64,000 bases of DNA from Subtercola lobariae (lineage in GTDB: Bacteria > Actinomycetota > Actinomycetes > Actinomycetales > Microbacteriaceae), in assembly GCF_014640255.1 (NCBI RefSeq), contig NZ_BMGP01000001.1:723851-787850 (forward strand), in the 5' to 3' direction. The position numbers and the translations under genes were made by a program. Shown one piece after another: positions 24,641-32,953 of this stretch. The notes beneath the pieces were generated by a model. It saw only the letters and a program-made list of their open reading frames with translations. It made no database searches and was not told the origin of the DNA. Each line of letters starts with the position of its first letter. Position 1 is the stretch's first letter.

Positions 24641-26122
24641 ATGACTATCACCGTAGAACAAGGCAGTGCCACCGTCACGACGCACTTCATCAATGGCGAG
24701 TGGACGGATGCCGAGAGCCCCACATTCGCGGTCACCAACCCGTTCAACGGCGAGGTGGTTGCCGAAGCCGCCGCGGGTGGCCGTAGAGAAGCAGAGGCCG
24801 CGGTCGCCGCTGCCGCCGCCGCTTACCCGGCGTGGGCAGCCCTTGCGCCGGGCGAACGTCAGCGGTTGTTTCTGAAGGCTGCCGACATCGTCGACCGGCG
24901 GCACGAAGAGCTCGTTGAACTGATGGCTGTCGAGGGTGGCGCGAGCCGGGCCTTCTCATCGTTTCAGATTCGTCTCTCGTCGGCCATGCTGCGTCAGGCG
25001 GCTGGCTGGGGTTACCTGCCGGCCGGAGATGTGATTCGCAGTGACATTCCGGGCCGTACGGCCACCGTCACGCGTAAGCCGCTTGGTGTCGTGGCGGGGT
25101 TCACCCCCTGGAACGGCGCGTTCTACCTCGCCTGGCGCACCTTCTTGCTGCCACTGGCCTTCGGCAACACCACCGTTATTAAGCCGTCAGAGCTGGCGCC
25201 CATGTCGGCGGGCCTCGTGCACGCCGAGATTCTCGAAGAAGCCGGCTTTCCGGCCGGCACCTTCAACGTGGTCACCCACGCGCCAGGCGAGGCGGCAGCG
25301 ATCTCCGACGTGTTCTTCGAGAGCCCGGCCGTGCGCTGCATCAACTTCACCGGCTCCGACAAGACCGCGCGCATTCTCGGCGCTCAGGCCGGCCGTGCGC
25401 TGAAGCGCATGGTTCTCGAGCTCGGTGGGTTCAATCCGGTGATTCTGCTCGACGACGCCGACATCGACGAGTCGATCAAGGCAGTGACCTTCGGCGCGTT
25501 CTTGCACCAGGGTCAGGTCTGCATGAATTCGCGCAAGATCTACGTCGACCGCTCGATTCACGACGAGTTCGTCGCCGGCCTCACCGCGCGAGTCAAGTCA
25601 CTCAAGATCGGCGACCCGCGCGACCCAGAGGTCATCATCGGCCCGCTCATCAACGAGCGTGCCGTGCAGCAGATCGACGAGCGCGTTCAAGACGCCCTCA
25701 ATCGTGGCGCGACGCTCGAGACCGGCGGTCACTCAGACGGCCTGATCTACGAACCGACCATCTTGACCCACGTGCCGGCCGACGCCATCTGCACGACGGG
25801 TGCCGACGAGACCTTCGGCCCTCTGCTGGTGATCGAGGCGTTCGACGACGTCGAGACGGCGTTCCGCGCCGCGCAAGACACCCCTTACGGCTTGAGCGCA
25901 TCGATCATGACGCGCGACCGCTCTCGCGGGCTCGACCTCGCCGAACGGTTCGACACCGGCATCGTGCACATCAACGCACCGACCATGGCGAGCGAAGCTG
26001 CGCTGCCGGTCGGCGGCGTGAAAGACAGTGGCTGGGGCAGATCTGGCCTCTACGCCATCGAAGACTTCACCGAACTGCGACTCACCACGGTGAGCAGCAA
26101 GCCCGGCCGGTACCCCTTCTAA
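24641..26122 (+). CDS. Aldehyde dehydrogenase, benzaldehyde/vanillin type
   Basis: 493 aa, full length. Motifs: GFTPWNGAFYLAWR, KPSELAP, FTGSDKTARILG, general base in LELGGFNPVILLDDAD, catalytic Cys in HQGQVCMNSRKI, ETFGPLL, and a C-terminal GGVKDSGWGRSG. The pattern resembles vanillin, salicylaldehyde and benzaldehyde dehydrogenases. ATG with GAGGAA upstream, in one operon with the decarboxylase. Its 3' end, including the stop, is duplicated in a 65-bp direct repeat downstream. Confidence 0.92.
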   Translation: MTITVEQGSATVTTHFINGEWTDAESPTFAVTNPFNGEVVAEAAAGGRREAEAAVAAAAAAYPAWAALAPGERQRLFLKAADIVDRRHEELVELMAVEGGASRAFSSFQIRLSSAMLRQAAGWGYLPAGDVIRSDIPGRTATVTRKPLGVVAGFTPWNGAFYLAWRTFLLPLAFGNTTVIKPSELAPMSAGLVHAEILEEAGFPAGTFNVVTHAPGEAAAISDVFFESPAVRCINFTGSDKTARILGAQAGRALKRMVLELGGFNPVILLDDADIDESIKAVTFGAFLHQGQVCMNSRKIYVDRSIHDEFVAGLTARVKSLKIGDPRDPEVIIGPLINERAVQQIDERVQDALNRGATLETGGHSDGLIYEPTILTHVPADAICTTGADETFGPLLVIEAFDDVETAFRAAQDTPYGLSASIMTRDRSRGLDLAERFDTGIVHINAPTMASEAALPVGGVKDSGWGRSGLYAIEDFTELRLTTVSSKPGRYPF

Positions 26123-26246
26123 GCCGATGCTGCCGACGAAGGGTGCGTTTCAGTGCTGGTCGATGATGGATGCCGTACCCGTTCTAAGCCGATGCTGCCG
26201 ACGAAGGGTGCGCGCTAGTGTCTGCCGATGATGGATGCCGTACCCC
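26110..26246. repeat. 65-bp direct repeat at a convergent gene junction
   Basis: Units 26110-26174 and 26175-26239 match at most positions, and a third begins at 26240. Each starts GTACCC and holds TTCTAAGCCGATGCTGCC. Copy 1 contains the end of the aldehyde dehydrogenase and its stop. Copy 2 encodes the end of the LacI regulator on the other strand and keeps a relic of the dehydrogenase C-terminus (PYPF, stop). Confidence 0.88.
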
Positions 26247-27242
26247 GACGCTCGCGCGAACAACGAGTTCACCCCGCAGCCGTATCTGCCGCGGGGCGCT
26301 GCCGGGCGAGCTGACACGCTCGACGATCAGCTCGACGGCGGCGTCGACCATCTCGTCGATGGGCTGCGAGTACGTGGTGAGCTGGTACGCCGAGAACGCA
26401 GCGGGCTCGATGTTGTCGTACCCCACAACAGACACGTCTTCGGGCACGCGCAGATTCAAGTTGTACCGAAGGGCATCCATCAAAGACAACGCCATCATGT
26501 CGTTTGCGCAGAAGATTGCTTCGGGGCCGGCGTTTTCGCCGTCGAAGAGTTCACGAGCCACGCTGAGCGACTTATGAACGTCGTAGTCGCCGGAGATGTG
26601 CTGAACGGTCACGCCGGCGACCGAAGCGAGCGCGCGCAAGAAGCCACGCTCGCGTTCGATGTTCGTCGAGGTGTTCTGAATTCCGGCCACGTAGGCGAGT
26701 CGCCGGTGGCCCTGTTTCACCAGAAAACGCGCGACTTCGCTCGCGCCGAACTCGTTGTCACTCGCGACGCTCGACGAGGCGGTGTCTTCGGTCGTTCGGT
26801 TGATGAGAACAACGGGTATGCCGCGCTCTTGCAGACGAGCGCCGAGATGCGACGACACCTCGGTCGAGGTGAGCACCAGCGCATCGAGACGGTAGTTGAT
26901 CACGTCTTCGAGAAGATCGTCAGAATTCGCCCTGTCGGGCACGGTGAAGAGAAGGAGGTGAAAATTGCGCTGTTGTAGCTTCTCAGAGAGCTTGTAGATG
27001 AGTTGGCTGTAAAACGGATTGCTCAAGTCTCCGACGGCGAGCCCGATGATTCCGGTGCGACGTGTGATAAGTGACCTGGCGATCAGGTTCGGTCTGTAAC
27101 CGAGCTGTTCTGCAGCCTCGATGACTCTGGCGCGTTTTGCTTCGCTGATGCTCGCACCTTCGGTGAAGGCACGAGAAACGGCAGATTGCGAGACGCCGGC
27201 CAGTTGCGCGACATCGGTCGATGTCGGCTCGGGGCGACTCAC
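26184..27242 (-). CDS. LacI family transcriptional regulator
   Basis: 352 aa from the GTG at 27242 (an ATG at 27302 would add 20 residues but lies inside the presumed operator). N-terminal LacI helix-turn-helix (TSTDVAQLAGVSQSAVSRAF), hinge RPNLIARSLITRRT, then a periplasmic-binding-protein-like effector domain (NPFYSQLIYKLSEKL, VLINRT, YDNIEPAAFSAYQLTT). No start has a convincing ribosome binding site. The C-terminal tail is encoded by repeat DNA. Target genes are unclear; the decarboxylase operon and the aromatic-acid transporter are nearest. Confidence 0.88.
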   Translation of the reverse strand: MSRPEPTSTDVAQLAGVSQSAVSRAFTEGASISEAKRARVIEAAEQLGYRPNLIARSLITRRTGIIGLAVGDLSNPFYSQLIYKLSEKLQQRNFHLLLFTVPDRANSDDLLEDVINYRLDALVLTSTEVSSHLGARLQERGIPVVLINRTTEDTASSSVASDNEFGASEVARFLVKQGHRRLAYVAGIQNTSTNIERERGFLRALASVAGVTVQHISGDYDVHKSLSVARELFDGENAGPEAIFCANDMMALSLMDALRYNLNLRVPEDVSVVGYDNIEPAAFSAYQLTTYSQPIDEMVDAAVELIVERVSSPGSAPRQIRLRGELVVRASVGVRHPSSADTSAHPSSAASA

Positions 27243-27297
27243 TGAGCCAGAACAATCGTTCGCACAGGGAAAGTGTACCAATACGCTTTGTGCTGTT

Positions 27298-27311
27298 TGC
27301 ATACGTATGCA
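27298..27311. promoter_or_regulatory. LacI-type operator TGCATACGTATGCA
   Basis: A perfect 14-bp palindrome with central CG, the geometry usual for LacI-family sites, about 56 bp upstream of the probable LacI start. Probably autoregulatory. Confidence 0.6.
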
Positions 27312-27349
27312 GTAAGCATGTTATGAATCCTTTGTTTCGAAGGCAAGAG

Positions 27350-27382
27350 GATGGGCCCGGGTGCAACGCACCCGGGCCCATC
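27350..27382 (-). terminator. Strong hairpin terminator after the aromatic-acid transporter gene
   Basis: A perfect 15-bp GC-rich stem (27350-27364 with 27368-27382) and 3-nt loop, 36 bp after the MFS stop at 27418 on the minus strand. It is followed by a moderately T-rich stretch (CTCTTGCCTT). It separates the transporter from the LacI gene. Confidence 0.8.
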
Positions 27383-27417
27383 TGTGTCGGCTCAGCCGTG
27401 CTGAGCGACGCTCGTGA

Positions 27418-28794
27418 TCAGCTCGTAGCGGCGCGAACCGAAGCAGTCGAGCTCTGTACGTCGGGCGCAAGTTCGGCGTCGTCAGCGCCCACCACGAGGG
27501 CCGGCCGCTTCGGCAACTTCAGCGCCACAATGGCGAGCCCACCGAGAATCAGCGGCACGGCGAACAGCAGATACAGCGACGGTGCCGACCATCCACCATC
27601 GATCAGCACACCGGCCAGAATCGGCGAGATGATGGCGCCGATGCGGCCCAAGGTCACCGCGAAGCCCACGCCCGCGGTGCGCACCGAGGTGGGAAAGAGC
27701 TCGGGTGAGATGGTGAAGAGCCCCGTTGCGCAGGCCTGGATGAACATGCCCACTGCGAGGGCGAGAAACAGAGTCCAACCCAGGCTGCCGAATGAGATAC
27801 CCATCAAAACGAAGGCCACGGTTGCGCCGGCGAACGAGATGATGGTCAGAATCTTCTTCTTGTATTTCAGGGCGAACAACCCGAAGCCGATGGCCGCTGC
27901 CGCGCCACCGAGGTTCAGCAGAACGCCGGCACCGATGCTCTGCTGAGCTGTCATCCCGGCCTGGAGCAGCAGACGCGGCGTCCATCCGTTCGCAAAGTAG
28001 AACGCCGCCATCATGACGAAGAAGGCGAACGAGATGAGCGCCGTCTTTCGGCCGTTACCGGCCTTGAAGAGCCCCGTGATGAACTCGTTCGGTACGCGAG
28101 GCTGCGGTTGCGGCAGGGTCGAAACGGTCTCGAGCTTCATTCTGCGCAGCGTGCGGTTGATGGTCTCTACGGCGTTCTTGGGGCGTTTGGCCAAGAGAAA
28201 GTCGATGGATTCGGGCATCGCTGCCAGCACCAGAACGAACACGATGAGCGTGAGCACGACGCCGACGACGAAGCTCGCGCGCCAGCCGAAACTGCCGAGC
28301 ACGATCGAGGCTACGAAGCCACCGACCACGCCGCCGATGGGCAGGCCTGCGGTGCCGATGGCGACCCAGGTGGCCCGGCGGCGCAGGGGAGAGAACTCAG
28401 AGATGACAACCGGCACGCTGGCGACGAGGCCGCCGATGCCGAGCCCCGTGATCACACGGGTGATGCCGAGCTGCGTGGAGTTCATGGTCAGGGCTGAGGC
28501 CGCCATCGAGACGGTCACGATGCCGAGGCCGAGAAGGGTCATGCGGCGCCGGCCGATGCGGTCGGCCAGTGGAGCGATGAGCAATGACCCGAAGACCATT
28601 CCGATGCCCACGGCGCTGAGCAGTAAGCCGATTGCGGTTGCGTTCAGCTTCCAGTCAGCGGCGACCGCGGAGGCAGAGAAGGCCATGAGCAGAAGGTCGT
28701 AACCCTCGATCAGAACGATGAGAAGACTGATGGAGATCACCAAGAGTTGGTATCGGCTCATGGGAGCTTTGTCGATGGACTCGCGAATTGACAT
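27418..28794 (-). CDS. MFS aromatic acid:H+ symporter (AAHS type)
   Basis: 458 aa, about 12 membrane helices. Family signs: EGYDLLLMAFSASAVAADW in helix 1 (the acidic residue is needed for substrate in PcaK-like proteins), LADRIGRRRMTLLG between helices 2 and 3, and LFPTSVRTAGVGFAVTLGRIGA in the C-terminal half. Imports benzoates or similar acids. ATG 28794 preceded by AAAGGG. It lies 1.3 kb from the decarboxylase operon, as transporters do in other hydroxybenzoate clusters, but has its own promoter and terminator. The 193 bp upstream hold only its leader. Confidence 0.9.
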   Translation of the reverse strand: MSIRESIDKAPMSRYQLLVISISLLIVLIEGYDLLLMAFSASAVAADWKLNATAIGLLLSAVGIGMVFGSLLIAPLADRIGRRRMTLLGLGIVTVSMAASALTMNSTQLGITRVITGLGIGGLVASVPVVISEFSPLRRRATWVAIGTAGLPIGGVVGGFVASIVLGSFGWRASFVVGVVLTLIVFVLVLAAMPESIDFLLAKRPKNAVETINRTLRRMKLETVSTLPQPQPRVPNEFITGLFKAGNGRKTALISFAFFVMMAAFYFANGWTPRLLLQAGMTAQQSIGAGVLLNLGGAAAAIGFGLFALKYKKKILTIISFAGATVAFVLMGISFGSLGWTLFLALAVGMFIQACATGLFTISPELFPTSVRTAGVGFAVTLGRIGAIISPILAGVLIDGGWSAPSLYLLFAVPLILGGLAIVALKLPKRPALVVGADDAELAPDVQSSTASVRAATS

Positions 28795-28987
28795 TCGGGC
28801 ACCCTTTCGTTGAGTGCGGAATGCGTGCGGCGGCTGTGGCGCCGGTGCCTAGTCTGCTGTGTACGTCTCGCCACACATCATCTTCGACATCGGCGGCGAC
28901 CCTCTTTGGTCGCGCCGCCTGCATACCGCAGGTGGGGGGAGGAGATGCGACCCGTGCCCGTGCTCTGTTCGAGCGCGTGCGCGGGTT

Positions 28988-30253
28988 TCACCGCCGACTA
29001 CTACCCACACTGTAGGGTGAATCCGTATTCAAATCAAGAGTATTGCGCAATCGTCGATAACGAATCAGGTAGTACGCGCACACTCCGAACGCGGCGAAAC
29101 CCGAGGCCGCACCCACCGCGACTCCCCACCGCGGCCCGAAGGCGTCGACCACGAGGCCCACGAGCGGTGCGCCGATGGGGGTTCCGCCCAGACCCACGGC
29201 CAGCATGATGGCAACGACGCGCCCGCGCATGGCTTGTTCGGTCGAGAGCTGCACGAGGCTCTGGGTGGTCGTCGTGAAAGTGAGGGTGGCGATTCCGACG
29301 ATGACGAGCGCAATCGCGAACCAGAGATAGGTCGGGGCGATGGCGCCGAACCCGAGAGCCACACCGAAGGCTGCGGTCGAGATCAGCAGCAGCGTGATGC
29401 GCGGATGCTCGCGCCGGGCTGACAGGAGGGCGCCGGCGACCGAGCCGATGGCCATGAAGGTGCTGAGCGCGCCATAAGCCGCCGGGCCGACGTTGAACAC
29501 CGACACCGACATGGTGGGCAGAAAGATCTGAAAGTTCGCGCCGAAGGTGCCGACGAGAAAGAACATCAGCAGCATCACCTTGAGATCGGGCCTGGTGAGC
29601 ACATAGCGAAAGCCATCGACGAAGTCGCTCGGCTTCTTCGGCCGCCGCTCGAAGCTGTGCAACTCAGAGACCCGAATCGCGAAGAGCGAGATGAGTACCA
29701 GCGAGTAGCTCGCCGCGTTGATGATGAATACCCAGCCGGTGCCCACGAGGGCGATGAGAATGCCGGCGAGGGCCGGGCCGATCATCCGTGCGATGTTGAA
29801 TGACGTCGAGTTGAGCGCTACGGCGTTCGAGAGATGCGTGCCGGCAACGAGTTGCGAGACGAAGGTCTGGCGGGCGGGGGAGTCGAAGGCGGCCGCCGAG
29901 CCGAACACGAAGGCGAAGATGTAGACCTGCCAGAGCGTGATCTCATTCGTGACGGTGAGGATGCCCAGGGCGAGCGAGAGCGCGCCCATGGCTGTTTGGG
30001 TGGCGATGAGCAGCTTGCGGCGGTCGAAGCGATCGGCGGCGAGCCCGGTGAACGGCAGCAGCAGCACTTGGGGAGCGAACTGAAACGCGAGCACAATGCC
30101 CACGGCGGTGGCGTTGTGGTCGGTGAGCTGAACCAGCACGATCCAGTCTTGGGCGGCACGCTGCATCCACGTGCCCACGTTCGAGACGATGGCGCCGGAT
30201 GCCCAGATGCGGTAATTGCGAATGCTGAGCGACCGGAAGGTGCCGCCGCTCAC
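28988..30253 (-). CDS. MFS transporter (MFS_3, efflux type)
   Basis: 421 aa with about 12 membrane helices. The N-terminal FRSLSIRNYRIWASGAIVSNVGTWMQRAAQDWIVL and ADRFDRRKLLI are typical of the MFS_3 group with multidrug and siderophore exporters. GTG 30253 overlaps the MarR stop by 4 bp, so it is translationally coupled to its regulator. An exporter of a MarR ligand is likely; the compound is unknown. Confidence 0.9.
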   Translation of the reverse strand: MSGGTFRSLSIRNYRIWASGAIVSNVGTWMQRAAQDWIVLVQLTDHNATAVGIVLAFQFAPQVLLLPFTGLAADRFDRRKLLIATQTAMGALSLALGILTVTNEITLWQVYIFAFVFGSAAAFDSPARQTFVSQLVAGTHLSNAVALNSTSFNIARMIGPALAGILIALVGTGWVFIINAASYSLVLISLFAIRVSELHSFERRPKKPSDFVDGFRYVLTRPDLKVMLLMFFLVGTFGANFQIFLPTMSVSVFNVGPAAYGALSTFMAIGSVAGALLSARREHPRITLLLISTAAFGVALGFGAIAPTYLWFAIALVIVGIATLTFTTTTQSLVQLSTEQAMRGRVVAIMLAVGLGGTPIGAPLVGLVVDAFGPRWGVAVGAASGFAAFGVCAYYLIRYRRLRNTLDLNTDSPYSVGSSRR

Positions 30254-30693
30254 GACCCGGCGATTTCGTTCAAGATGCGCGCGGCTTCGACGAGCACTCG
30301 GCGTTCGGCGGGCGAGAGCTGATCGAGCCGGGAGTTCAGCCAGACGTGTTTGGCCGTTCGGAGCTCGGCCGCGCGGGTGATGCCCTGGTCGGTGGCGGCG
30401 ACGAGCACCTTGCGGCCGTCGCTCGGGTCGGGGGCGCGGGTGACCAGACCTTCGGTCTGCAAGATGTTGATGGTCTGGTTCATGGCCGGGGGAGTGACGC
30501 GTTCGAGTTCGCTCAGCAGGCCGGGCGTCTGCGGGCCGTGCTTCACGAGGTAGGCGAGCACCGATACGGCCGTGTCGCCGAGCTGTTCGTCGTGCATCTC
30601 TGAGCGCACCCGGCGGTAGATGCGGCCGACCGCGCGGCGCACCTCGGGGCCGATGTCGTCGGGTGACGGCTCGTTGGTCTCGGATTCGGTCAT
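30250..30693 (-). CDS. MarR family transcriptional regulator
   Basis: 147 aa. Winged-helix core at about residues 50-110 (VTPPAMNQTINILQTEGLVTRAPDPSDGRKVLVAATDQG includes recognition helix and wing). Flanking helices are for dimerisation. First gene of a two-gene unit with the MFS exporter. A perfect 17-bp palindrome 16 bp before its start suggests autorepression relieved by a small hydrophobic ligand. Confidence 0.93.
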   Translation of the reverse strand: MTESETNEPSPDDIGPEVRRAVGRIYRRVRSEMHDEQLGDTAVSVLAYLVKHGPQTPGLLSELERVTPPAMNQTINILQTEGLVTRAPDPSDGRKVLVAATDQGITRAAELRTAKHVWLNSRLDQLSPAERRVLVEAARILNEIAGS

Positions 30694-30708
30694 ATCGTTA
30701 GGCTACTT

Positions 30709-30725
30709 CATTAAGTGGCTTAATG
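30709..30725. promoter_or_regulatory. MarR-type operator CATTAAGTGGCTTAATG
   Basis: Perfect 7-bp arms around a 3-bp centre, directly upstream of the MarR start. AT-rich against its surroundings, as MarR sites often are. Confidence 0.7.
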
Positions 30726-30785
30726 GAAATCGGCGGCCGATGAGTTCGTGGAGAATTTGTGCAGAATTATTATGCAGAACTATTG

Positions 30786-30802
30786 TGCACAGAAAGTGTG
30801 CA
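30786..30802. promoter_or_regulatory. Operator-like palindrome before the ArsR-like gene
   Basis: TGCACAGAAAGTGTGCA has 6-bp arms and a 5-bp centre, 15 bp before the ATG at 30818. Near-repeats of TGCAGAA lie just upstream (30749-30780). Candidate autoregulatory site for the regulator encoded next. Confidence 0.55.
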
Positions 30803-30817
30803 TGGCAGAGTCGAACC

Positions 30818-31450
30818 ATGACCGACGCAATCGAACCCGCGACTACCTCTGACGGCTATAGCGGCATCCGCCTCGACGAGCGGGCCGTGCGGGTACTCGC
30901 GCATCCGCTGCGTTCGCGCATTCTCGGGCGATTGCGCGTCGATGGCCCGCTCACCGCGACCGAGCTGGCGGGCATCCTGTCGACGAACACGGGTGCAACG
31001 AGCTACCACCTGCGCGCCCTCGAGTCGGTGGGATTGGTGACCGACACGGGCGAAGGCGCGGGCAAGCGGCGGCTGTGGCGGGCGTCGAGCGACTACCACT
31101 CGTGGCAGAATTCGGACTTCAGCGAGACCGAAGACGCCCGCACCGCGCTCGGCTGGTTGCAGCGCGACTATGTGCGCCAGTTCGCGTCGCGCGCCGAGCA
31201 GTGGCTCGACGTCGCCGACTCGTGGCCTGCCGAATGGGTCGATGTCTTCGGGCTGAACGACACGTTCGTGCTCGTCAACCCCGAGCAGGCCGCGCAACTG
31301 AAACTCGATCTCGACGCGTTGTTCGAACGGTACCGGATGCTCGGGGCCGGCGACCCCCGCGCCAAACGCGTGCACGTGCACACGTTCCAGAGCCCGGTCG
31401 ACCTCGAGCCTGTGCCCGGCGAGCAGCCGGTCGGCGGTGACGCGCCATGA
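30818..31450 (+). CDS. ArsR-like winged-helix regulator
   Basis: 210 aa. An ArsR/HTH_20-like domain covers residues about 20-85 (LAHPLRSRILGRLRVDGPLTATELAG, TNTGATSYHLRALESVGLV). The C-terminal half is helical and longer than in metal-sensing ArsR proteins, with no Cys metal site, so a drug-responsive role is more likely. ATG 30818; the ribosome binding site is weak. Its stop overlaps the MFS start by 4 bp (ATGA). Confidence 0.87.
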   Translation: MTDAIEPATTSDGYSGIRLDERAVRVLAHPLRSRILGRLRVDGPLTATELAGILSTNTGATSYHLRALESVGLVTDTGEGAGKRRLWRASSDYHSWQNSDFSETEDARTALGWLQRDYVRQFASRAEQWLDVADSWPAEWVDVFGLNDTFVLVNPEQAAQLKLDLDALFERYRMLGAGDPRAKRVHVHTFQSPVDLEPVPGEQPVGGDAP

Positions 31451-32799
31451 CGCCGCCCTCGATGACGGCTCCGGCCGGAGCGTCCGAGCGTGCTGTCGCG
31501 CTCACCAGTGCGCAAGCCGAACATCGGTTTCTGCTGCTGACGGCCACCCGCTGGTTTCCGGTGGGGCTCGTGTTCGGGCTCACCGTTCTGCTTCCGCTCG
31601 AACGCGGATTCACGCTCGCTCAGGTCGGGCTGCTGCTCTCGATTCAGGGGTTCGTGGTCTTGGTGCTCGAGCTGCCGACGGGCGGACTCGCTGACGTGCT
31701 CGGCCGCCGGCCCCTGCTCATCGTATCTGGGGTCATCGCCGTGGCATCCACTGGGCTGATTCTGTTCGCGCAGCAGTTCTGGATGTTCGCGCTCGCCATG
31801 ATTCTGCAAGGCGTTTTTCGGGCGCTCGACTCGGGCCCGCTCGAGGCGTGGTACGTCGATGCGATGCACGTCGACGCGGCCCATGCACCAAACGAGAACA
31901 ATTCAGAGGAGCGGCATTCGATCGAGCGCGGGTTGAGCCGGGCATCCGTCACCCTCGGCGCCGCGATCGCCTCGGGTGCTCTGCTCGGCGGAGTGGTGGT
32001 GGCGTGGCATCCATTCGGGGAGTGGTCGGCGCTCGCGCTGCCCTTTGCGGTGACGATGGTTCTCTATGCGGCCCATACCGTTTTGCTCGGGGTGCTCGTG
32101 AAGGAGCCGCAGAGGCGGTCGAGGCGGCCTCGATCGACGAGAGGTCTGGGTTCGGTGACGGATGCCCTGCGCCGAGCACCCCGCACGATTCTGCTCGGCG
32201 TGCGGGCGTTACGCGGGTCGCCCGTGCTGCTCTGCCTCGTTCTGGTGGAGGTGTTCTGGAGTGTGGCGATGATCGCGTTCGAGACGTTGACTCCGGTGCA
32301 GCTGGCCGATCAGCTGGGCGGCGAAGATGCTGCGGCCGCGGTGTTCGGCCCGGCCGATGCGGCGGCCTGGGCGCTGTTCGCTGCGGGAGCGATGCTGGCC
32401 GCGGTGGTCAGCACGCGGTTTGGAGTCGCGCGCACGGCAATGGCGGCGCGGGTGCTCAACGGACTCTTCGTGGTGGCCATGGGCGTGGCCGCCGGGCCGG
32501 TGGGTCTGCTCATCGGCTACGGGCTCGCGTACCTCTCGCACGGTTCGGCCGGGCCGATGCACAGCGCCCTGCTGCACCGCGAGGCCACGCCGGCCAACCG
32601 CGCGCTTGTGCTCTCGATGAATTCGATGGTGAGTGGGGGCGCGTACAGCCTCGGCCTGCTGGTGCTGACTCCGCTCGCCGGCGCGACGTCGCCGGGCCTC
32701 GCGCTCGTCGTCGCGGGTGCTTTCAGCGTGCTCGGGGTGTTTCTGTACCTACCCGCCCGTCGTCGCGAGCTGCAGTGGCAAGCCGCGAGTCTCGGCTAA
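31447..32799 (+). CDS. MFS transporter
   Basis: 450 aa, about 12 helices. ELPTGGLADVLGRRPLLI carries the loop-2 MFS motif. The central loop is long and basic (RRSRRPRSTRG). Coupled to the ArsR-like gene by ATGA, it forms a regulator-exporter pair that mirrors the MarR-MFS pair on the other strand. Probable drug/proton antiporter; substrate unknown. It is only distantly similar to the MFS protein at 28988. Confidence 0.88.
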   Translation: MTPPSMTAPAGASERAVALTSAQAEHRFLLLTATRWFPVGLVFGLTVLLPLERGFTLAQVGLLLSIQGFVVLVLELPTGGLADVLGRRPLLIVSGVIAVASTGLILFAQQFWMFALAMILQGVFRALDSGPLEAWYVDAMHVDAAHAPNENNSEERHSIERGLSRASVTLGAAIASGALLGGVVVAWHPFGEWSALALPFAVTMVLYAAHTVLLGVLVKEPQRRSRRPRSTRGLGSVTDALRRAPRTILLGVRALRGSPVLLCLVLVEVFWSVAMIAFETLTPVQLADQLGGEDAAAAVFGPADAAAWALFAAGAMLAAVVSTRFGVARTAMAARVLNGLFVVAMGVAAGPVGLLIGYGLAYLSHGSAGPMHSALLHREATPANRALVLSMNSMVSGGAYSLGLLVLTPLAGATSPGLALVVAGAFSVLGVFLYLPARRRELQWQAASLG

Positions 32800-32845
32800 C
32801 CGCACCGCCGGACGCCATTCGCGATGGTCGCACCCGGCGGGCCAG

Positions 32846-32914
32846 CGGGTGGCGGGGCGGCGGGGGCATCGGGTCGCGGGGCATCGGGTGCCGGGGCGGC
32901 GGGTGGCGGGGCAG
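32846..32914. repeat. G-rich degenerate tandem repeat between convergent genes
   Basis: Repeated GGGTGGCGGGGC, GGGGCATCGGGT and GGCGGG blocks between the MFS stop (32799) and the LLM enzyme stop (32954). Runs of four to five G on the top strand could form G-quadruplexes. Confidence 0.7.
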
Positions 32915-32953
32915 CAGCTACAACGCGCGGCTTACCTGGCGATCCCGGCGCCC

